Of a stretch of 64,000 nt of DNA, positions 58,130 through 64,000 are shown piece by piece. The DNA is taken from positions 124,001 to 188,000 of the forward strand of contig QOZQ01000004.1 in the NCBI GenBank assembly GCA_003576695.1, read 5' to 3'. Made by a program: the position numbers and the translations under genes. The notes beneath the pieces were generated by a model. The model made no database searches and was not told the origin of the DNA. It was given only the letters and a program-made list of their open reading frames with translations. The DNA is from Taklimakanibacter lacteus. Lineage in GTDB: Bacteria; Pseudomonadota; Alphaproteobacteria; Rhizobiales; Aestuariivirgaceae. Numbering within the stretch: the first letter of the stretch is position 1; every line of letters starts with the position of its first letter.

Positions 58130-58947
58130 CGATTTCTCTGAAAGGAACGCTGGTGCTGGTCGGCGCCGGCAAAATGGGCGGCGCCATGCTGGAAGGCTGG
58201 CTCAAGAGCGGCGTGAAAGCCAGCCAGGTGGTGGCGCTCGACCCTTCGCCGCCACCCGAAATCCTGGCGCTCCTGCAGAAGCACGCCATCCGGCACAATC
58301 CCGCCGTGGCGACGATCAAGGACGCCGAAGTCGTCCTCATCGCGGTCAAGCCGCAAGTGATGGAAGATGTCCTGCCCGGCATCGCCGGCCTCAAGGCCTC
58401 GCGGCCCCTGGTGCTCTCGGTCGCGGCCGGCAAGACGATCGCCTCCTTCGCCCGTCATTTCGGCGCGGATGCGGCGATCATCCGCACCATCCCCAATACG
58501 CCGGCGGCGATCGGCCGCGGCATCACCGCCATGGCGGCAAATGCCCATGCCTCGCCGGCCCAGATCGCGCTGGCGACCGCGCTCCTGTCGGCCATCGGCG
58601 AAGTGGTCACGGTTTCCGATGAGGCGCTGATCGATGCGGTCACCGCCGTTTCAGGCTCGGGGCCGGCCTATGTCTTCTACCTCACCGAATGCCTGGCAGA
58701 GGCCGGCGTCGCCCAGGGCCTGCCGCCCGACATCGCGATGCAGCTGGCGCGGGCGACGGTGGCCGGGGCGGGCGAGCTCATGCGGGTGACCGGCCAGCCG
58801 GCAGCGACCTTGCGCCAGAATGTGACCTCGCCCAAGGGCACCACTTATGCCGCGCTGCAGGTGCTGATGGCCGATGACGGGCTCGATCCCCTGATGAAGA
58901 AAGCCATCGATGCGGCAACCCGCCGCTCGCGCGAATTGGCAAGCTGA
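58126..58947 (+). CDS. proC: Pyrroline-5-carboxylate reductase
   Basis: A 273-residue ProC: N-terminal Rossmann loop LVLVGAGKMGGAMLEGWL, VVLIAVKPQVMEDVLPGI, IIRTIPNTPAAIGRGITAM, and the dimer/substrate motif VTAVSGSGPAYVFYLTECLAEAGVAQGLP through TSPKGTTYAALQVLM. It reduces 1-pyrroline-5-carboxylate to proline with NAD(P)H. ATG 58126 overlaps the YbjN stop; an open upstream extension to 57994 lies inside that gene and is not used. Confidence 0.94.
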   Translation: MTISLKGTLVLVGAGKMGGAMLEGWLKSGVKASQVVALDPSPPPEILALLQKHAIRHNPAVATIKDAEVVLIAVKPQVMEDVLPGIAGLKASRPLVLSVAAGKTIASFARHFGADAAIIRTIPNTPAAIGRGITAMAANAHASPAQIALATALLSAIGEVVTVSDEALIDAVTAVSGSGPAYVFYLTECLAEAGVAQGLPPDIAMQLARATVAGAGELMRVTGQPAATLRQNVTSPKGTTYAALQVLMADDGLDPLMKKAIDAATRRSRELAS

Positions 58948-58970
58948 CGAGCCTCCGCTAAGCTCATTGG

Positions 58971-59630
58971 ATGACGACCGAGACGCGCGAGCGCTTCATC
59001 GAAGCCGCCTTTCGTCTGGCGGCCGAAAAACCATGGCCGGAGATCACCCTCGCCGCAATCGCCGAGTCCTCAGGGCTCAGTCTCGCCGAACTGGCGGAGC
59101 AGATCTCCGGCAAGCCGGATATTCTCGACGCCTTTGCGCGCAGCATGGATGCCAAGCTGCTTGCGTCCCTCAAGGACGATCCGGTGGAGGGCGATGCGCA
59201 TGACCGGTTGTTCGACATCATGCTGCGGCGTTTCGAATTGCTGGCTCCCTACAAGCCGGCAATCGCCAATATCGCCAAGGCGCCGGCGGATGGGCCGGCT
59301 GAATGGCTGGCGCTGCTCAACTCGGCGTTGGTGACGCAGAACTGGCTGCTGGCCGCCGCCGATGTCCAGCTCGGCGGCGTCAAGGGCGATGTCGCCAGAC
59401 TGGGCCTCGCCAAGATCCAGGCCGATATGCTGCGCATCTGGCTCAAGGACGACGATGCGGGCCTCGCCCGCACCATGGCGGCGCTCGATCGCAAGCTCAG
59501 GGACGGCGAAGCGCTGATGAAACGGCTTGAAACGCCGATCGCCCTGTGCTCTGGCTTTGCCCGCGTCTTCCGCAGCTTCCGGGAAGAGCGGACATCCAGC
59601 AAAGCACAGGCCCATGACACAGCCGACTGA
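58971..59630 (+). CDS. TetR-family regulator
   Basis: A 219-residue TetR-type protein. The N-terminal helix-turn-helix is [50 protein letters not shown]. The rest is helical: [51 protein letters not shown]. The layout is similar to proteins sometimes annotated as COQ9-like in alphaproteobacteria, so a ubiquinone-related role instead of DNA binding is an alternative. It starts 23 bases after proC and overlaps csaA by 17 bases. Confidence 0.78.
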   Translation: MTTETRERFIEAAFRLAAEKPWPEITLAAIAESSGLSLAELAEQISGKPDILDAFARSMDAKLLASLKDDPVEGDAHDRLFDIMLRRFELLAPYKPAIANIAKAPADGPAEWLALLNSALVTQNWLLAAADVQLGGVKGDVARLGLAKIQADMLRIWLKDDDAGLARTMAALDRKLRDGEALMKRLETPIALCSGFARVFRSFREERTSSKAQAHDTAD

Positions 59631-59973
59631 CAAGCCAGCCACCATCACCTTCGACGATTTCCTCAAAGTCGATGTCAGGGCCGGGACCATCATCGAGGCC
59701 GAGCCCTTTCCGGAAGCGCGCAAGCCCGCCTTCAAACTCAAGATCGATTTCGGGCCCGAGATCGGCATCAAGAAGTCTTCGGCCCAGATCACCAAGCATT
59801 ATACGCTCGACGGCCTGGTGGGGCGGCAAGTGGCGGCGGTCGTCAATTTCCCGCCGCGCCAGATCGGCAAGTTCATGTCGGAAGTCCTGACGCTGGGATT
59901 TCCGGATGAGGAGGGCGAAGTGGTGCTGACCGCCATCGAGCGCAAAGTGCCCAATGGCGGCCGGCTTTTTTAG
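59614..59973 (+). CDS. csaA: tRNA-binding / chaperone protein CsaA
   Basis: A 119-residue OB-fold protein with the CsaA sequence pattern: [77 protein letters not shown], and VPNGGRLF at the end. The family binds tRNA and can act as an export-linked chaperone. ATG 59614 lies inside the 3' end of the TetR-like gene, a 17-base overlap implying coupling. A T-rich tract and a dispersed palindromic repeat follow the stop. Confidence 0.9.
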   Translation: MTQPTDKPATITFDDFLKVDVRAGTIIEAEPFPEARKPAFKLKIDFGPEIGIKKSSAQITKHYTLDGLVGRQVAAVVNFPPRQIGKFMSEVLTLGFPDEEGEVVLTAIERKVPNGGRLF

Positions 59974-59983
59974 TTTTTGTTGC

Positions 59984-60028
59984 GCATGATCTTTCCGGAA
60001 AACCGGCGCCCACTTTTCCGGATCATGC
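59984..60028. repeat. Dispersed palindromic repeat element (rhizobial type), copy 2; likely bidirectional terminator
   Basis: Arms GCATGATC (59984-59991) and GATCATGC (60021-60028) enclose a second, partly paired layer TTTCCGGAAAA / TTTTCCGGA. The spelling is that of a very common intergenic repeat that I recall from Mesorhizobium, Bradyrhizobium and relatives. It lies exactly between the convergent csaA and aldo/keto reductase genes, just after a TTTTTTAGTTTTT tract, so it probably terminates transcription in both directions. Confidence 0.75.
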
Positions 60029-60029
60029 T

Positions 60030-61025
60030 TTACGCGTTGACCAGCTTCAGGCCTTCATCGGTGTAGCGCTTGCCGGCAACGGCGTCCTTCGGAACAGCAG
60101 CGGCAATGTCGGCAAGCTCCTTCGCGGTGAGCGTCACGTCGACGGCGCCGGCATTGTCTTCGAGATGCCTGACCTTGCGCACGCCCGGGATCGGCACGAT
60201 GAAATCGCCCTGGTGGAGGACCCAGGCGAGCACCAGCTGTGCTGTCGTCACGCCTTTCGTCCGCGCGATTTTCTCAAGCGTCTCGACCAGCGACAGATTG
60301 GCCTTGATCGTGTCGGCCTGGAAGCGCGGCTGGGTGCGGCGCCAGTCATTGTCGCCGAGCGCTTCGGCGTTGCGGATCGCACCCGTCAGGAAGCCGCGGC
60401 CCAGGGGGCTGTAGGGCACGAAGCCGATGCCGAGCTCGCGGCAGGTGGCCAGCACTTCGGCTTCCGGATCACGCGTCCATAGCGAATATTCGCTCTGGAC
60501 CGCGGCAATCGGGTGAATCCGATGCGCCCGCCGGATCGTCGCGGCGCTCGCCTCCGACAAGCCCAGCGCCTTCACTTTCCCGGCCCGGACCAGCTCGGCC
60601 ATGGCGCCCACCGTGTCCTCGATCGGTACCTTGGGATCGACGCGATGCTGGTAGTAGAGGTCGATCACATCGATCCCCAGCCGCTTCAGCGAGGCGTCGG
60701 CGACGTCCTTCACATGCGCGGGGCGGCTATCGACGCCCGTGATCAATGATGGTCCGCCGCGCCCGTTGTCAAAGGTGAAGCCGAATTTGGTCGCGATCAC
60801 CACCTTGTCGCGCAACCCCTTCAACGCCTTGCCGACCAAAATCTCGTTGTCGAAGGGACCATAGACTTCCGCCGTGTCGAAGAAGGTGACGCCGAGATCT
60901 ACGGCGCGGCGCAAGGTCTCGATCGATTTTGCCTCTTCCTGGCCGCCATAGGCAAAGGTCATGCCCATGCAGCCGAGTCCGATGGCGGAGACGGTGAGAT
61001 CGGCGCCGAGTTTGCGTTGTTTCAT
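60030..61025 (-). CDS. Aldo/keto reductase
   Basis: A 331-residue AKR of the AKR13/YakC type: [45 protein letters not shown] (catalytic Asp and Tyr), [10 protein letters not shown] (Lys), [19 protein letters not shown] (His), [39 protein letters not shown] and IPIPGVRK-like [15 protein letters not shown]. It reduces small aldehydes or ketones with NADPH. It diverges from a LysR gene, with 100 bases between starts containing operator-like repeats, so it is probably the LysR target. Confidence 0.92.
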   Translation of the reverse strand: MKQRKLGADLTVSAIGLGCMGMTFAYGGQEEAKSIETLRRAVDLGVTFFDTAEVYGPFDNEILVGKALKGLRDKVVIATKFGFTFDNGRGGPSLITGVDSRPAHVKDVADASLKRLGIDVIDLYYQHRVDPKVPIEDTVGAMAELVRAGKVKALGLSEASAATIRRAHRIHPIAAVQSEYSLWTRDPEAEVLATCRELGIGFVPYSPLGRGFLTGAIRNAEALGDNDWRRTQPRFQADTIKANLSLVETLEKIARTKGVTTAQLVLAWVLHQGDFIVPIPGVRKVRHLEDNAGAVDVTLTAKELADIAAAVPKDAVAGKRYTDEGLKLVNA

Positions 61026-61074
61026 GGTCTTCTCCTCTGTCTGGAAATTCGCGATTTATCTAGGAAGGCCGCCT

Positions 61075-61111
61075 TTGTTCGTTAAGTCGTGCAATATCGA
61101 ACAAGCTGTTC
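61075..61111. promoter_or_regulatory. Candidate LysR operator between the aldo/keto reductase and LysR genes
   Basis: The arms TTGTTCG (61075-61081) and CGAACAA (61098-61104) form a perfect inverted repeat, and a third half-site makes GAACA (61099-61103) / TGTTC (61107-61111) directly overlapping it. LysR regulators usually occupy several such half-sites in the divergent promoter region and autoregulate. Confidence 0.5.
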
Positions 61112-61125
61112 TATCTAGTTCATCA

Positions 61126-62025
61126 ATGAAGCGCAGTGATCTGGCCGGTCTCACCCTCTTTGCCGAAGTCGTCGCGCGCGGCGGCTTTCGCGGCGCGGCA
61201 AAGGCCATCGGCATATCCCCATCGGCGGTCAGCCACGGCATCGACAGCCTGGAGAAGCGCCTGGGCGTGCGGTTGCTCAACCGGACCACGCGCAGCATTG
61301 CGCCGACCGAAGCTGGCCTCAAGCTGCTGGCCCGGCTCGGGCCGGCCCTCAACGACATCGATGCGGCGCTCGCCGGCCTCGCTGAAAGCGGCGGCGAGCC
61401 GGCCGGCGTCCTGCGCCTGACGGCGGCACAATCCGTCACCCAGTTCCTGCTGATCCCGCATCTCGGTCAATTCAAGGAGCGCTATCCGGACGTCATCGTC
61501 GATCTTCACATCGATGACAGCCTCACCGATATCGTCGCGCGAAACTTCGACGCCGGCATCCGCCTGGGTGAAAGTCTCGAGCAGGATATGATCGCGGTGC
61601 GGATAGGGGGCGATCTCAGGGGCATTATTGTCGCGGCGCCGGACTATCTCGCTTCTGCCGGCGTTCCCCGTAGGCCGGAAGATCTACAGCGGCATAATTG
61701 TATCGGGCTGAGGTTTCCGGGCGGCAACATCTATCGATGGGAATTGGAGAAGGATGGCAACGTCGTCGAAGTGAGCGTCCGCGGCTCGCTGGTGCTGAAC
61801 GACAGTGGCCTCACTGTCGAGGCGGCCAGGGCCGGGATCGGTCTCGCTTATGCATTCGAAGATCGGGTGAGGAAGGATCTCGCGGCCGGCAGTCTCGTCT
61901 GCGTACTCGATGAATGGTGCCCGTCCTATCCCGGCTTCTTTCTCTACTATCCCCGCCAGCGCCATATGCGTCCGGCACTGCGCGCCTTCATCGATTTCAT
62001 CCGCCGCATCAATCCAGAAAGGTGA
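61126..62025 (+). CDS. LysR-family transcriptional regulator
   Basis: A 299-residue LysR regulator: N-terminal helix-turn-helix LTLFAEVVARGGFRGAAKAIGISPSAVSHGIDSLEKRLGVRLLNRTTRSIAPTEAG and a periplasmic-binding-like effector domain (LIPHLGQFKERYPDVIVDLHIDD; FDAGIRLGESLEQDMIAVRIG). It belongs to the group commonly found opposite aldo/keto reductase genes. ATG 61126 is chosen because the helix-turn-helix begins at once; the frame is open further up through the divergent region. Its 3' end overlaps the convergent DUF1194 gene by 17 bases. Confidence 0.92.
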   Translation: MKRSDLAGLTLFAEVVARGGFRGAAKAIGISPSAVSHGIDSLEKRLGVRLLNRTTRSIAPTEAGLKLLARLGPALNDIDAALAGLAESGGEPAGVLRLTAAQSVTQFLLIPHLGQFKERYPDVIVDLHIDDSLTDIVARNFDAGIRLGESLEQDMIAVRIGGDLRGIIVAAPDYLASAGVPRRPEDLQRHNCIGLRFPGGNIYRWELEKDGNVVEVSVRGSLVLNDSGLTVEAARAGIGLAYAFEDRVRKDLAAGSLVCVLDEWCPSYPGFFLYYPRQRHMRPALRAFIDFIRRINPER

Positions 62026-62713
62026 TGCGCGGCCGATACTCGATCTCGCGCAGGAGCTTGCGGCGCATGGCCTCGGCGAAATCCTCATAGTCCTTGGCCG
62101 CCATCACGAAGCTTTCAGGCCCCGACTGGACATTGCGGCGATAGTAGTCGGCGAGATCGGCGACCTCGTTCTGGATGGCGAGACCGTTGACAATGACGCC
62201 GCGGGCGAGCGCCATGGCACGGGCCTGATCGACGAGCACGGTGAATTCGCGCGCCACCGATTCGCGCCCATCGCCCGAGACGTCAACCACTTCGCGTTCG
62301 CCCTTGATGCTGTTGGTATCGATCGATCGCAGGGCCGCGGCGATGCCTTCGCCGATCGCCGTCGATCCGGTCTGCCGGCGGGGATATGCCTCGACGCTCC
62401 TGGCGAAGCTTTCCGCATCAGCATCGCTTGTGATGACGAACCAGCCGGTCGTGTCCTTTGGCGCCTGCGGCTCGGCCCAGATCAGGAGATTGACGGCGAT
62501 GCTCTTCTGCGGGCCGGAACGGATCGCCTTGCGGACCGCCGCATCACGGAATCCGCTGGCGATGCCGGCGAGCTGCAGCTGGTATTCCTGGTCGTTGACG
62601 CTGCCCGAGGCGTCGACCGCCAGTACAAGCTCGAGATCGACGGCAGTCTCGGCGGCTTGGCCGGCTGGCGCAAAGCCCATGGCAAGAATGAAGAAAGCCA
62701 GCAGGTGTCGCAT
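62009..62713 (-). CDS. DUF1194 family exported protein (von Willebrand A-like)
   Basis: A 234-residue protein with a signal peptide (MRHLLAFFILAMGFAPAGQAAE). The mature part starts VDLELVLAVDASGSVNDQEYQLQ: DASGS is the MIDAS metal-binding motif of VWA domains, and the Thr in RQTGSTAIGEG and Asp in DVSGDGRES complete the site. It is DUF1194, a secreted VWA-like family without known partner. It is convergent with the LysR gene. A role in binding a protein or surface ligand via a divalent metal is inference from the fold. Confidence 0.87.
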   Translation of the reverse strand: MRHLLAFFILAMGFAPAGQAAETAVDLELVLAVDASGSVNDQEYQLQLAGIASGFRDAAVRKAIRSGPQKSIAVNLLIWAEPQAPKDTTGWFVITSDADAESFARSVEAYPRRQTGSTAIGEGIAAALRSIDTNSIKGEREVVDVSGDGRESVAREFTVLVDQARAMALARGVIVNGLAIQNEVADLADYYRRNVQSGPESFVMAAKDYEDFAEAMRRKLLREIEYRPRITFLD

Positions 62714-62853
62714 CGAACCGAAGCCTATATCCAGCGCCGTGTCGGCGGCAGAGTTGAAAACTTCTCACCGGCCTGACGCTGCCGCGCCGTTGCAGGCATT
62801 CCGTGCATTCGCTAGAAACTTCTCGAATACGCCCGTCTTTTCAAGGAAATCCC

Positions 62854-64000
62854 ATGCGCAGTCAGGCTCGTGTAGTCGTCATCGGCGGCGGTGTCGTCGG
62901 TGCGTCCGTACTCTATCACCTCACCAAGCGCGGCTGGAAGGATGTCGTCCTGGTGGAGCGGGACGAGCTCACTTCCGGGTCGACCTGGCATGCGGCGGGC
63001 GGCTTCCATACGCTCAACGGCGATCCCAATGTCGCGAAGCTGCAGGAATATACGATCAATCTCTACAAGGAGATCGAGCAGATCTCGGGTCAGGCGACCG
63101 GCATTCATCTGACCGGCGGCGTCATGCTCGTCTCCAATCGCGACCGCTGGGACTGGCTCAAGATGGCGCATGCGCGCAACCGCTATCTCGGCGTCCCGAC
63201 CGAGCTCATTCCGGTCAAGGAGGCGAAGAAGCATTGGCCGCTGCTCGATGAGAAGCAGTTCATCGGCGCCATGTATCATCCGCTCGAGGGCCATCTCGAT
63301 CCTTCCGGCACGACGCATGCCTATGCCAAGGCGGCGCGCGTGCAGGGTGCGGAAGTTATCCGCAAGAACCGCGTCACCGATACGGTGCAGCGCCAGGATG
63401 GAACGTGGGATGTCGTCACCGAGCAAGGCACGATCCATGCCGAGCATGTGGTCAATGCCGGCGGCCTGTGGGCGCGCGAGGTGGGGCGCTTTGTCGGCCT
63501 CGAATTGCCGATCCTCGCCATGGCGCATCAGTATCTCATCACCGAGGAAATTCCCGAGGTCGTCGCCTTCAACAAGGAGACCGGCCGCGAGATGCTGCAT
63601 TGCATCGATTTCGATGGCGAGCTCTATATGCGCCAGGAGCGCACCGGCGCGCTGGTTGGCACCTATGAGCCCAATGGCAGGCCGTGGTCGCCGAAAGCAG
63701 CACCGTGGGATTTCTCGACCGAGCTGCTGCCGCCCGATCTCGACCACATCTCCGACAATCTCGAACGCGCCTTCCAGCACCATCCGGCGCTTGCCAAGGC
63801 CGGCATCAAGAATGTCATCCACGGGCCCTTCACTTTCGCGCCCGACGGCAATCCGCTGGTCGGGCCGATCCGCGGCCTTCACAATTACTGGGTCGCCTGC
63901 GGCGTGATGGCGGGCTTCAGCCAGGGCGGCGGTGTCGGCCTCGCTCTGTCCAACTGGATCGTCGACGGCGATCCAGGCTTCGACATCTGGGCCATGGATG
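62854..64000 (+). CDS. FAD-dependent oxidoreductase, sarcosine/dimethylglycine dehydrogenase-like (5' part; runs off the window)
   Basis: The first 382 residues of a DAO-family flavoprotein. It opens RVVVIGGGVVGASVLYHLTKRG (FAD-binding GGGVVG), then LTSGSTWHAAGGFHTLNGDPN (the Trp-His covalent-FAD-type motif of dimethylglycine/sarcosine dehydrogenases), HLDPSGTTHAYAKAA, MAHQYLITEEIPEV and FAPDGNPLVGPIRGLHNYWVACGVMAGFSQGGG. Full-length relatives are about 800 residues, with a C-terminal aminomethyltransferase-like (GCV_T) domain that would lie beyond the window. Probable role: oxidative demethylation of an N-methylated glycine with folate. ATG 62854 follows an AAGGA ribosome site. Confidence 0.9.
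   Translation, partial: MRSQARVVVIGGGVVGASVLYHLTKRGWKDVVLVERDELTSGSTWHAAGGFHTLNGDPNVAKLQEYTINLYKEIEQISGQATGIHLTGGVMLVSNRDRWDWLKMAHARNRYLGVPTELIPVKEAKKHWPLLDEKQFIGAMYHPLEGHLDPSGTTHAYAKAARVQGAEVIRKNRVTDTVQRQDGTWDVVTEQGTIHAEHVVNAGGLWAREVGRFVGLELPILAMAHQYLITEEIPEVVAFNKETGREMLHCIDFDGELYMRQERTGALVGTYEPNGRPWSPKAAPWDFSTELLPPDLDHISDNLERAFQHHPALAKAGIKNVIHGPFTFAPDGNPLVGPIRGLHNYWVACGVMAGFSQGGGVGLALSNWIVDGDPGFDIWAMD

Overview
This 64 kb window is GC-rich (by eye about 62-65%), densely coding chromosome from an alphaproteobacterium, most likely of the order Hyphomicrobiales (Rhizobiales). The support is gene order (moxR / DUF1285 / CoA-pyrophosphatase / cca; uvrC-pgsA-moaD; rplY-pth-ychF; lgt-midA-pgeF; a MarR-OmpR-histidine kinase set), two copies of dispersed palindromic repeats of a kind I remember from rhizobial genomes, Omp25/31-type porin-like proteins and ribose-type sugar ABC operons. 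I cannot name the genus. I found no rRNA, tRNA, CRISPR array, phage or insertion sequence.

Layout. 1-3.8 kb: start of a MoxR ATPase, then a coupled DUF1285 - NUDIX - cca - DUF1176 operon. 3.8-8.9 kb: a cupin followed by a three-gene module that I do not recognise as any described system: a 562-residue helical protein, a ClpB-like AAA+ ATPase whose first ATPase module has lost its Walker A lysine, and a membrane protein. 8.9-10.1 kb: PTR1/FolM-like pteridine reductase and folB. 10.1-18.9 kb: a polyol catabolism locus (GlpD-like dehydrogenase, DeoR regulator, FGGY kinase, ABC permease, ATPase and binding protein, and a divergent EryH/LerI-like triosephosphate-isomerase homologue). 19.5-21.1 kb: SIS-domain protein and a frameshifted GntR/UTRA regulator. 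21.5-24.5 kb: GNAT, two small envelope genes, and an ArsR - SRPBCC - ClpP operon. 24.6-31 kb: uvrC, pgsA, moaD, two tandem secreted TPR proteins, DUF3175, ilvE. 31.2-35.7 kb: MarR, response regulator, sensor kinase, and a frameshifted SLC13 transporter. 35.9-44.3 kb: a second sugar/sugar-acid locus (SDR, ApnO-like dehydrogenase, FCD regulator with matching operators, full ABC transporter, TIM-barrel isomerase). 44.4-47.3 kb: two porin-like proteins around an AraC regulator. 47.3-57.1 kb: mostly minus-strand housekeeping (MaoC pair, ychF, pth, rplY, prs, lipoprotein, M24 protein, pgeF, midA, lgt). 57.2-64 kb: ubiK, YbjN, proC, TetR, csaA, aldo/keto reductase with LysR, DUF1194, and the start of a sarcosine-dehydrogenase-like oxidoreductase.

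How the parts may connect: the second sugar locus carries a D-apionate-oxidoisomerase-like protein and a TIM-barrel protein, which in known apionate routes lead to L-erythrulose. The first locus carries a kinase and an EryH/LerI-like isomerase that could take tetrulose phosphates to central metabolism. This is inference from family membership only.

Two genes (GntR/UTRA near 20621, SLC13 near 34771) each need one extra base to be intact. They may be recent pseudogenes or consensus errors. The items I would check first are the helical/AAA+/membrane module at 4290-8884, the paired operators and ApnO-like locus at 35.9-44.3 kb, and the decayed 64-bp copy of the MaoC gene at 44367.
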